Both the position numbers and the translations under genes were made by a program. Below, piece after piece: positions 17,308 to 27,600 of a DNA stretch of 64,000 nt; the stretch's first letter is position 1, and each line of letters opens with the position of its first letter. This DNA comes from RPQJ01 sp963748985 (GTDB lineage: Bacteria; Pseudomonadota; Gammaproteobacteria; Steroidobacterales; Steroidobacteraceae), in the NCBI GenBank assembly GCA_963748985.1, contig CAVVKQ010000027.1:43634-107633 (forward strand), in the 5' to 3' direction. The notes beneath the pieces are model-generated. The model was given only the letters and a program-made list of their open reading frames with translations, did not search any database and was not told where the DNA came from.

Positions 17308-17424
17308 GTGCCGCGCAGTCCTGAGCGCCGCTGCCGCCGTGAGGAGATTGGTGGAAATGGCAGGAATGGGTTCGTGAGGTGGATCGAGGGCAGTCGGGTG
17401 CGACCGCGTCGCTGTTCCGACTAA

Positions 17425-17449
17425 CCCCCAACCCCTATCCCCTAACCCC
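17425..17449 (-). other. Four-tract G-run element, potential G-quadruplex
   Basis: On the minus strand four runs of 4-5 G are separated by 2-3 base loops (TTA, ATA, TT), a textbook G-quadruplex pattern. It begins four bases past the acnA stop, so an acnA-cobB transcript would carry the G-rich strand. A near-identical element is at 40144-40168. Formation in the cell is inference. Confidence 0.6.
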
Positions 17450-17452
17450 TTC

Positions 17453-20146
<2,694 letters not shown>

Positions 20147-20186
20147 GAAACCTCCGGGGCGGAAAACGCAGCGATTAACCGCGGAA

Positions 20187-21299
20187 TTATAGCCCGGAAG
20201 CCCGCTCGGATTCGACCTCGAGGGCCATCTCGGGAATGTTGGCAATTACGGCGCCGCCCAGGCATTCGTCGCCCTGGTAGAAAACAGCCGATTGTCCGGG
20301 AGTGACAGCGCGCTGTGCCAGGTCGGTGCGGACGCAGCAGCGGCCGTCCGGCAGGACGTGGACCGCGCATGCCTGATCCGCCTGCCGATACCGGGTTTTC
20401 ACGGTGCAGCGGAACTGGGCGGCCGGCGCGGAGCCCGCAATCCAGTGCGCGGGTTCGGTGTTGAATTCGTGGCAGAGCAGGAGCGGGTGCGCGTGCTGCT
20501 GCACGACCACGAGCGTGTTCCGTTGCAGGTCCTTTTTCGCGACATACCACGGCTTCTCGGCCGCGCCGCGCACGCCGCCGACTTCGAGCCCCTGGCGCTG
20601 GCCCAGCGTGTAGTACATCAGGCCACGGTGAGTCCCGAGCCGGCGTCCCGCGGGTGTCTCGATGGCACCGGGTTGTGCGGGCAGGTAGTGCGCGAGGAAT
20701 TCGGCGAAGGGGCGCTCGCCGATGAAGCAGATACCGGTGCTGTCGCGCTTGTCGTGCACGGGCAGCGCGTGTTCGTGTGCGAGCCTGCGGACTTCGTCCT
20801 TCGGCAGGTCGCCGATGGGAAACAGCGTGCGCGCGAGCATTGCACCCGGCACCGTGTGCAGGAAATAGGTCTGGTCCTTGCCGGGATCGAGGCCGCGCAA
20901 CAACCGGCCTCCCAGCATGCGCGCGTAATGGCCAGTGGCGAACCAGTCGGCGCCGAGGCGCAGCGCGTGTTCGTAACAGACACCGAACTTGATCTCGCGA
21001 TTGCAGGCGACGTCCGGATTGGGCGTGCGGCCGGCCGCGAGTTCATCGAGGAAGTGCTGGAAGACGCGATCGCGGTACTCGGCCGCGAAAGTGACGACAT
21101 GCAGCGGGATGCCGAGGTCGTCGCAGACGCGACGCGCATCCTGCAGGTCAGCCGCTGCGGTGCAGTAACCGTCCTCGTCTTCGTCCCAGTTGCGCATGAA
21201 GAGCGCGTGCACGTCGTAACCCGCGCGCTGCAGCAGCACGGCGGAAACGGCGGAATCGACACCGCCGGAGATCGCGAGCACGACGCGTGGGGACGGCAT
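20187..21299 (-). CDS. mnmA: tRNA-specific 2-thiouridylase MnmA
   Basis: 370 residues. The N-terminal PP-loop is LAISGGVDSAVSA (9-20), the catalytic cysteines are Cys99 (PNPDVACNREIKF) and Cys191 (DSTGICFIGERPF), and the motif GKDQTYFL is at 140-147. MnmA thiolates U34 of tRNA-Lys, -Glu and -Gln using ATP and relayed persulfide sulfur. It ends 40 bases before acnA on the same strand and starts next to the hairpin array at 21.3-21.7 kb. Confidence 0.96.
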   Translation of the reverse strand: MPSPRVVLAISGGVDSAVSAVLLQRAGYDVHALFMRNWDEDEDGYCTAAADLQDARRVCDDLGIPLHVVTFAAEYRDRVFQHFLDELAAGRTPNPDVACNREIKFGVCYEHALRLGADWFATGHYARMLGGRLLRGLDPGKDQTYFLHTVPGAMLARTLFPIGDLPKDEVRRLAHEHALPVHDKRDSTGICFIGERPFAEFLAHYLPAQPGAIETPAGRRLGTHRGLMYYTLGQRQGLEVGGVRGAAEKPWYVAKKDLQRNTLVVVQQHAHPLLLCHEFNTEPAHWIAGSAPAAQFRCTVKTRYRQADQACAVHVLPDGRCCVRTDLAQRAVTPGQSAVFYQGDECLGGAVIANIPEMALEVESERASGL

Positions 21300-21348
21300 G
21301 CCGCGATTTTACCTTTCTTGCTCCCTCTGCCATGCAATTCCGCCGAGA

Positions 21349-21513
21349 TCGGAAAGGCAGATATGCGCTCGCTTCAAGCGGTCGATCCGGGACCTTCCCC
21401 CGAGCTTGGAAAGGCAGACACGCGCGCGCTGCAGGCGGTTGATCCGGGACCTTCCCCCGAGCTTGGAAAGGCAGACACGCGCTCGGGGGAAGGTCCCGAA
21501 TCAACCGCTGCAG
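21349..21513. repeat. Hairpin repeat array with conserved loop core, 57-bp tandem (copy B1)
   Basis: Three loop cores in the same orientation start near 21348, 21405 and 21462, spaced exactly 57 bp, each preceded or followed by the arm that reads toward CCCCCGAG. The last forms a full hairpin: arms 21429-21461 and 21482-21513 around loop 21462-21481. It fills the stretch between mnmA and nudJ with copy B2; no gene is supported in 21300-21749. Confidence 0.9.
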
Positions 21514-21564
21514 CAGCGCCTCAGCCTTTCGTGCACTCGGAAAAGATACAGAGGACGGTGATGT

Positions 21565-21699
21565 CAGGCGTTCGATCCGGCATGTCCTGGCGCGCGCGTG
21601 TCTGCCTTTCCAAGCGCGACAGGACATGCCGGGTCGGACGCCTGCAACCAGCGCGTCTGCCTTTCCAAGCGCGACAGGACATGCCGGGTCGGACGCCTG
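21565..21699. repeat. Hairpin repeat with tandem half unit, opposite loop orientation (copy B2)
   Basis: Arms 21565-21589 and 21620-21644 pair over 25 bp with two wobbles around the core at 21595-21614. A second core and right arm follow 55 bp later (arm at 21675-21699), identical to the first right arm. The spacer from B1 resembles the A1-A2 spacer at 6.2 kb. Confidence 0.9.
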
Positions 21700-21749
21700 C
21701 AACCAGCGCACGTATGAGCTTCCCACGCACGGCGGGAGAGGTGAGCGGC

Positions 21750-22247
21750 TCAGACGCTCGCAGCGATCGACGTCGTCGTTGCGGAGCCGGCCTCGACGCT
21801 GCGCATCAGGTGCGTCAGGAGTTCGAGCGGATACCGCGCGCCGCCGAGGTAGTCGTCGACACAGCGCGCCACCAGCGGGCTGCGATGCCGCGCCAGTGCC
21901 GCCATCAGCTGCTCGCGGTCGAGCCAGCGGGTGCGCAGGATGCCGTGATCGAGGGGGCGCGAGGGATCGTGACCCTCCAGCTCGCCACAGAACGCGACAC
22001 GCAGGAAGGTCTTGCTCAGGTGCGCGGGCTGCCAGAGGTAGATGCCGACGATGTCGCGCGGGACGAATGTCCAGCCGGTTTCCTCGAGCGTCTCGCGCGC
22101 AACGGCCTGCGGCAGGGTTTCGCTGTGCTCGAGGTGGCCGGCGGGCTGGTTCAACACCACCCGGCCGCTCGCGCGCTCTTCGACAAACAGGAACTTGCCG
22201 TCGCGTTCGATGACGGCGGCCACGGTGACGTCAGGCTTCCATACCAT
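21750..22247 (-). CDS. nudJ: NUDIX phosphatase, NudJ-type
   Basis: 165 residues. The Nudix box GHLEHSETLPQAVARETLEETGW (residues 37-59) contains the Mg2+-binding RETLEETG helix, preceded by VVLNQPAGHLE as in NudJ. NudJ hydrolyses nucleoside di- and triphosphates and thiamine (hydroxymethylpyrimidine) pyrophosphate. In Gammaproteobacteria nudJ is commonly next to mnmA and purB, and both are near here, separated from mnmA by hairpin repeats. The ATG at 22247 has no strong ribosome-binding site. Confidence 0.9.
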   Translation of the reverse strand: MVWKPDVTVAAVIERDGKFLFVEERASGRVVLNQPAGHLEHSETLPQAVARETLEETGWTFVPRDIVGIYLWQPAHLSKTFLRVAFCGELEGHDPSRPLDHGILRTRWLDREQLMAALARHRSPLVARCVDDYLGGARYPLELLTHLMRSVEAGSATTTSIAASV

Positions 22248-22276
22248 GCCGCTTATTATAGCGAGCCCGGGCGCTG

Positions 22277-22783
22277 TCAGCAGTCGACGGCCGTGGCACG
22301 CATTTCGGGCTGGACCAGGCTACCAGCCCAGACTTCGTCGAAATAGGCGAGATAGCGCTTGACGACCGAGACGTTGTTGAACTCGACGATGCCGTCCCAC
22401 GTTGACGCCTGCTGCCGGTACGCGATGGCCTTGTCGTCGGCAACGATGAACGAGCAGGGGTTGCTGCGGTACTCGGACGCGACGTTGCGCAGGTCGATGT
22501 AGCTCGTGAGACGGCGCGCCATCATCATGAAACGGTTGCCTTCACGCGAGACGCGGCCGGGATTCGAGATCAGCACGCGCAGGCGTGCATGGCTGCGAGC
22601 CAGGACGAGCCGCTTGACTGGCTCGAGGAAGAGGTCGTGGTCGTAAATCAGCGGTTCGAGGTCGGTCGTGTAGATGGAAAGCGTGCGATTGGCGCGCGTC
22701 GCGATCTCGGCGACTGCGATCCGGCATTCCTCAAGGTTCGAGAGGATGCTGCGCGTTCCCGTCAGGTCCAGCCGATGTTCCAT
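22277..22783 (-). CDS. Conserved hypothetical protein (DUF7931-like)
   Basis: 168 residues with no signal peptide or membrane segment. It reads LDLTGTRSILSNLEECRIAVAEIATRANRTLSIYTTDLEPLIYD and later LRVLISNPGRVSREGNRFMMMARRL, a pattern reminiscent of phospholipase-D-like nuclease folds without the HKD motif. The ATG at 22783 lies inside the 3' end of the acetyltransferase gene, giving a 53-base overlap and probable coupling. I cannot assign a function; the linkage with a GNAT gene is the main clue. Confidence 0.75.
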   Translation of the reverse strand: MEHRLDLTGTRSILSNLEECRIAVAEIATRANRTLSIYTTDLEPLIYDHDLFLEPVKRLVLARSHARLRVLISNPGRVSREGNRFMMMARRLTSYIDLRNVASEYRSNPCSFIVADDKAIAYRQQASTWDGIVEFNNVSVVKRYLAYFDEVWAGSLVQPEMRATAVDC

Positions 22784-23243
22784 CCCGCTTCCCGACCGCC
22801 CGGCGCATGCACTGGTGCGGTATTCCGACCTCGTCGAATTCCGGACCATCGGCCCGGAAACCCAGTCGCTCGTAGAATCCGGCCGCCGACACCTGCGCAT
22901 TGAGGTACACCTCGTGGAATCCGCGCTCGGCGGCGAGATCCATGAGGCGACGCATCACGGCGACGCCAGCTCCCAGCCCACGGTACTGCGGCAGTACTGC
23001 GACGCGGCCAATCTTACCGGTGGGTTCCAGGCGTCCTGTGCCAACCGCGTCACGTTTTGTGGAAGCAGGTGGTTCGAAAACGAGCACGTGCGTGATGACG
23101 GGATCGAGTTCGTCCCATTCGTCGCGTTCCGCGATCTGTTGTTCTTCGATGAAAACAGACCGCCGTACGTGCTGAATCTGCAAGCGGTCGTGCTCCCACG
23201 TGGCGAGTCGCACGACGTAATCCCGGGCAGGTTTTGCAGACAT
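22731..23243 (-). CDS. GNAT-family N-acetyltransferase
   Basis: 170 residues with the GNAT fold: QIQHVRRSVFIEEQQIAERDEWDELD at the start, the strand GKIGRVAVLPQYRGLGAGVAVMRRLM holding the acetyl-CoA loop (QYRGLGAG near 86-93), and YLNAQVSAAGFYERLGF. It transfers an acetyl group to an unknown amine. The 3' end overlaps the next gene by 53 bases. It starts 46 bases after the purB stop on the same strand. Confidence 0.85.
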   Translation of the reverse strand: MSAKPARDYVVRLATWEHDRLQIQHVRRSVFIEEQQIAERDEWDELDPVITHVLVFEPPASTKRDAVGTGRLEPTGKIGRVAVLPQYRGLGAGVAVMRRLMDLAAERGFHEVYLNAQVSAAGFYERLGFRADGPEFDEVGIPHQCMRRAVGKRDGTSAGPDGNAQHPLEP

Positions 23244-23289
23244 GTCGGCGAGCGGTGGCAGGCTTATGTCAAACGTCGCCGTTGGCGGT

Positions 23290-24657
23290 TCAGGCTTCCC
23301 GGGCCAGGCGGGCCGCGAGACCGATGTACGTCGCCGGAGTCAGGGCCTTGAGCCTTGCCTTTTCGGCCGGCGGGATCGGCAGCCCGTCGACGAACTCTGC
23401 AACCGCAGGCCCGTCGATGCGGCGTCCGCGCGTGAGTGCCTTCAATTGCTCATAGGCTTCGGGCACTGCGTAGCGGCGCATTACCGTCTGAATGGGTTCC
23501 GCCAGCAGTTCCCAGTTTGCCGCGAGATCGTCGGCGAGTCGCGCACGGTCGATCTCTACGCGAGCGAGTCCGCGTGCGACGGACTGGATCGCGATATCGG
23601 AATGCGCGAGCGCGACGCCCAGGTTGCGCTGCACGGTGGAGTCGGTGAGGTCACGCTGCCAGCGCGAGATCGGCAGCTTTTCGGACAGGAAGCGCAGCAG
23701 CGCATTGGCAAGACCGAAGTTGCCTTCGCCGTTCTCGAAGTCGATCGGGTTGACCTTGTGCGGCATGGTCGACGAGCCGACTTCGCCCGAAACGATCTTC
23801 TGCCTGAAATAGCCAAGCGACACGTAGCCCCAGAAATCGCGGCACAGGTCGGTGAGGATCGAGTTGCAGCGGGCGAGGGCGTCGCAGTATTCCGCCGTCC
23901 AGTCGTGCGGCTCGATCTGCGTGGTGTACGCGTTCCATTTCAAGCCGAGCGATTCGACCAGGCGCTGACCGAGCAGCGGCCAGTCGACGTCCGGGTAGGC
24001 CGCTACGTGCGCGTTGTAATTGCCGACAGCACCGTTGATCTTGCCGCGGATCGGCACGGCCGCAAACGTATCGCGCGCCTGGCGCAGGCGGTGTACGAAC
24101 ACTGCGACTTCCTTGCCGAGCGTGGTAGGTGTCGCGGCCTGGCCGTGCGTACGCGACATCATCGCGTCTGCGGCATGGACGTGCGCCATCGAGCGCAGGG
24201 CGCCGAGCAGCGCGTCGATGCGCGGCAACAGCACCTTCGAACGGGCTTCCCGGCACATCAGCGCGTAGGACAGGTTGTTGATGTCCTCGGAAGTGCACGC
24301 GAAATGCACGAACTCGAGCCGTGACTGCCAGGCCGGGTGCGCGCCGAGTTTCTGCTTGATGAGGTACTCGACCGCTTTGACGTCGTGGTTGGTCTCGCGC
24401 TCGAACGCCTTCACCGTCGCGGCGTCCGCCGGCTGGAAGCCGTCGACAATCTGCTGGGCGACAGCGAGGTCGGCCGGGGTGATGTCGTGCAGTTCGCCGA
24501 TGCGCCGCTCCCCCGCCAGCGCATGCAACCAGGCAATCTCGACGCGGACGCGGGCGCGGATCAGGCCCTGCTCGCTGAAGATCTCCCGGAGGTCGGCGCA
24601 GCGCGCCGCATAACGGCCATCCACGGGGGAAAGCGCGGTCAGCGGGGTGAGACTCAT
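23290..24657 (-). CDS. purB: Adenylosuccinate lyase
   Basis: 455 residues of the fumarase/aspartase superfamily. It begins LTALSPVDGRYAARCADL, typical of gammaproteobacterial PurB, contains TSEDINNLSYAL, and has the flexible signature loop GSSTMPHKVNPIDFENGEGN near residue 295. It releases fumarate from SAICAR and adenylosuccinate in purine synthesis. The gene is divergent from fumC, with an 82-base gap that must hold both promoters. Confidence 0.97.
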   Translation of the reverse strand: MSLTPLTALSPVDGRYAARCADLREIFSEQGLIRARVRVEIAWLHALAGERRIGELHDITPADLAVAQQIVDGFQPADAATVKAFERETNHDVKAVEYLIKQKLGAHPAWQSRLEFVHFACTSEDINNLSYALMCREARSKVLLPRIDALLGALRSMAHVHAADAMMSRTHGQAATPTTLGKEVAVFVHRLRQARDTFAAVPIRGKINGAVGNYNAHVAAYPDVDWPLLGQRLVESLGLKWNAYTTQIEPHDWTAEYCDALARCNSILTDLCRDFWGYVSLGYFRQKIVSGEVGSSTMPHKVNPIDFENGEGNFGLANALLRFLSEKLPISRWQRDLTDSTVQRNLGVALAHSDIAIQSVARGLARVEIDRARLADDLAANWELLAEPIQTVMRRYAVPEAYEQLKALTRGRRIDGPAVAEFVDGLPIPPAEKARLKALTPATYIGLAARLAREA

Positions 24658-24739
24658 GCGTTCATCCGGGAGGTGCTACGATTCCGGATGATACCGCACG
24701 GCCCGCCCAGGGCGCCTGCGCGGTTCCCCGGAGTTCACC

Positions 24740-26158
24740 ATGGCCGATACCGACTACCGCGTCGAACGCGACAGCATGGGTGAAACCCGAGTGCCCGCCG
24801 GGGCGCTGTGGGGCGCCCAGACCCAGCGTGCGATCCAGAATTTCCCGATCAGCGGACTACCCATGCCGCGGGGCTTCATCCGGGCGCTCGGCCTCGTCAA
24901 GTGGGCCGCGGCTGGAGCCAATCTCGAGCTCGGCGATCTTGACCGGGTCCGGGCCTTCGCCATCCAGCGAGCGGCACTGGAGGTAGCCTCAGGTCGCCAC
25001 GACGCGCATTTCCCGATCGACGTCTTCCAGACCGGGTCGGGCACCAGCAGCAACATGAACGCCAACGAGGTCATCGCGCGACTCGCCACCGAGTACGCAG
25101 GTGGCGCGACCGTGCCCGTGCATGCCAACGACCACGTCAACCGCGGACAGAGCAGCAACGACGTGATCCCCACGGTGATTCACCTGGGTGCGGCCCAGGC
25201 CCTGTCGGAATCGCTGTTGCCCGCACTCAAGGAACTCATCGAGACGATCTCGCGCAAGGCGGCCGACGTCGGCGAGACGGTAAAGACCGGCCGCACGCAC
25301 CTGATGGACGCGATGCCGGTGACGCTCGGGCAGGAAATGGGCGCGTGGCGGACCCAACTCGAGGACGCCGTGACGCGCCTGCAGAGTTGCCGGCCGCGCC
25401 TGCACGCGCTGGCACAGGGCGGCACGGCCGTGGGCACGGGCGTCAATGCCAATCCCCAGTTTGCGCCGAAGGTGGCGGCGCTGTTGTCGCAGGAGACCGG
25501 ACTCGACCTGCGCCCGACCCGCGATTTCTTCGCGGCGCTCGCGTCGCAGGACACGGCTGTCGAATTGTCTGGTCACCTGCGAACGCTTGCCGTCGCGCTG
25601 ATGAAGATCTCGAACGACCTGCGCTGGATGAACAGTGGCCCGCTCGCCGGGCTCGCCGAAATCTCGCTGCCCGCACTGCAGCCAGGCAGCAGCATCATGC
25701 CGGGCAAGGTCAACCCCGTCGTGCCGGAAGCGGTCACGATGGTGGCGGCGCAGGTAATGGGCAACGACGCGACGATTGGCATTGCGGGTCAGTCGGGCAA
25801 TTTCCAGCTCAACGTGATGCTGCCCGTGATCGCCTACAACCTGTTGCAGAGCATCGAGTTGCTCGCGGGAGCGTCGCGCACGCTCGCACGCAGCGCGATT
25901 GCGGGCTTCGCCGTGCACGTGCGGCAGATGTCGCTCGCACTGAGTCGCAACCCGATGCTCGTGACGGCGCTGAATCCGGTGATCGGTTACGACAAGGCGG
26001 CGGCGATCGCGAAGAAAGCCTACGCCGAAGGTCGGCCGATCATCGAAGTGGCAGTCGAGATGACGGACCTGGGGGAGCAGCGCCTCGCGAAGCTGCTCGA
26101 TCCGGCCGTGCTGACACGTGGCGGCGAACATGGCGGGCCGGGCAAGGGAGAAGGCTAG
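24740..26158 (+). CDS. fumC: Class II fumarate hydratase
   Basis: 472 residues. It begins YRVERDSMGETRVPAGALWGAQTQRAIQNFPISG, with GSGTSSNMNANEVIA near 97, the HVNRGQSSNDVIPT segment near 133 and the signature GSSIMPGKVNPVVPEA near 317. This oxygen-stable iron-free fumarase interconverts fumarate and malate. The next gene starts at the base after its stop codon, so fumC, the CoA pyrophosphatase, mazG and hrpA probably form one transcript. Confidence 0.97.
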   Translation: MADTDYRVERDSMGETRVPAGALWGAQTQRAIQNFPISGLPMPRGFIRALGLVKWAAAGANLELGDLDRVRAFAIQRAALEVASGRHDAHFPIDVFQTGSGTSSNMNANEVIARLATEYAGGATVPVHANDHVNRGQSSNDVIPTVIHLGAAQALSESLLPALKELIETISRKAADVGETVKTGRTHLMDAMPVTLGQEMGAWRTQLEDAVTRLQSCRPRLHALAQGGTAVGTGVNANPQFAPKVAALLSQETGLDLRPTRDFFAALASQDTAVELSGHLRTLAVALMKISNDLRWMNSGPLAGLAEISLPALQPGSSIMPGKVNPVVPEAVTMVAAQVMGNDATIGIAGQSGNFQLNVMLPVIAYNLLQSIELLAGASRTLARSAIAGFAVHVRQMSLALSRNPMLVTALNPVIGYDKAAAIAKKAYAEGRPIIEVAVEMTDLGEQRLAKLLDPAVLTRGGEHGGPGKGEG

Positions 26159-26815
26159 TTGACGGTCCCCGACCCAATCGCAGCCCGGCCGCTGCGCACT
26201 CGGATCGAACGCCTGCTGCGGGACACGGTACCGGGCAGGGACCCGGAGTTTCCCTACGCTGCACAATTCACGCCCGAACAGATCGAACTGATGCGGAAGT
26301 TGTTTCCCGCGGAGCCCGCGCGTGCAGCCGTGCTCGTGCCGCTGGTCGAACGTCCCACGGGGCTGCAGGTACTGTTGACGCAACGCGCATCGCACCTGAA
26401 GAACCACCCGGGCCAGATCAGTTTTCCGGGTGGCCGGATCGAGGCGGTGGACGCCGGCCCGTGGGAGGCCGCCCTGCGCGAGACGCAGGAGGAAATCGGC
26501 CTGGACCCACGGTTCATCACGCGAGCCGGCTACCTGCAGGACCACCTCGTGATTTCCGGATTCCGGGTGACCCCCGCAGTCGCCTTCGTGCGGCCTGGCT
26601 TCAACCTGCAGCTTGACGAGACCGAGGTCGAGAACGTCTTTGAGGTGCCGCTAGAGTTCGTGCTCGATGTGCGCAACCATCGGCCGCGCGATCGCAGCAT
26701 TGCAGGCCACACAGTCATCACGCACGAAATCCCGTACGAAGGGCGGCAGATCTGGGGCGCGACGGCCAGCATGCTCATCACCTTCGCACGGCTGCTGCGC
26801 GAGATGCAGGCATGA
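26159..26815 (+). CDS. CoA pyrophosphatase (NUDIX family)
   Basis: 218 residues. The UPF0035-type segment LLTQRASHLKNHPGQISFPGGR runs directly into the Nudix helix ALRETQEEIGLD, the combination specific to CoA/acyl-CoA pyrophosphatases that split CoA into phosphopantetheine and 3',5'-ADP. TTG at 26159 is the start: it immediately follows the fumC TAG, has GGGAGAAGG just upstream, and leaves a full-length protein. The stop overlaps the mazG ATG by 4 bases (ATGA). Confidence 0.9.
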   Translation: MTVPDPIAARPLRTRIERLLRDTVPGRDPEFPYAAQFTPEQIELMRKLFPAEPARAAVLVPLVERPTGLQVLLTQRASHLKNHPGQISFPGGRIEAVDAGPWEAALRETQEEIGLDPRFITRAGYLQDHLVISGFRVTPAVAFVRPGFNLQLDETEVENVFEVPLEFVLDVRNHRPRDRSIAGHTVITHEIPYEGRQIWGATASMLITFARLLREMQA

Positions 26816-27594
26816 GCGCCATCGACCGTCTGCGCCAGATCATGGTGCGCCTGCGCGATCCGGCCGGTGGCTGTCCGTGGGACCGCGAGCAGGACTGGGC
26901 GTCGATCGCGCCGCACACGATCGAAGAAGCGTACGAGCTCGCGGACGCGATCGCCCATGGCGAACCCGAGGCTGTGCGTGACGAACTGGGCGACGTGCTG
27001 TTTCAGGTCGTGTTCCAGGCGCGCATCGCCGAGGAGCGCGGGCTGTTTGATTTCGACGCCGTCGCCAACTCGATCGCCGACAAGCTCGAACGCCGTCATC
27101 CGCACGTTTTTGCCGACGCAAGAATCGCTGATTCCGCAGCGCAGACGCGGGCCTGGGAGCAGCACAAGCGCGCTGAGCGCGTGGCCAGGGGGCTGGGCGC
27201 AGGCGCATTGGACGGCGTGACGCTGGGCCTGCCGGCGCTGATTCGCGCGACCAAGCTCGGTTCGCGTGCGGCGAAGGTCGGTTTCGACTGGGCCGACCCG
27301 GGAGGCGTCATCGAAAAGGTGCGCGAAGAGCTCGGCGAGCTGCAGGTCGAGATCGACAAGGGGGATCGAACCCGCACGCACGAAGAACTGGGAGACCTGC
27401 TGTTTGCGTTGTCGCAGGCGGCGCGTCACCTTGGAGTCGACGCGGAAGCCGCGCTGCGCGATGCGAACGCCAAGTTTGAGCGGAGGTTCCGCCGGGTCGA
27501 GTCGCACCTCGCCGCCGCGGGTCAGACCCCGGCCGAAGTCGGCATGGAGCAGCTCGAAGCGCTGTGGATCCGTGCCAAGCGGGAACTCGGCTGA
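26812..27594 (+). CDS. mazG: Nucleoside triphosphate pyrophosphohydrolase MazG
   Basis: 260 residues with two MazG domains. The first reads LRDPAGGCPWDREQDWASIAPHTIEEAYELADAI and DELGDVLFQVVFQARIAEE, holding the EExxE and ExxD metal sites. The second repeats THEELGDLLFALSQAARHLGVDAEAALRDANAKFERRF. MazG removes aberrant NTPs and lowers ppGpp under starvation. It overlaps the CoA pyrophosphatase gene by 4 bases. Confidence 0.95.
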   Translation: MSAIDRLRQIMVRLRDPAGGCPWDREQDWASIAPHTIEEAYELADAIAHGEPEAVRDELGDVLFQVVFQARIAEERGLFDFDAVANSIADKLERRHPHVFADARIADSAAQTRAWEQHKRAERVARGLGAGALDGVTLGLPALIRATKLGSRAAKVGFDWADPGGVIEKVREELGELQVEIDKGDRTRTHEELGDLLFALSQAARHLGVDAEAALRDANAKFERRFRRVESHLAAAGQTPAEVGMEQLEALWIRAKRELG

Positions 27595-27600
27595 GCTGCC

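Noticed and set aside
20292..22346. A 684-codon plus-strand frame across mnmA, the repeats and nudJ
   Set aside because: It lies opposite two certain genes and passes through repeat sequence; no domain is visible.
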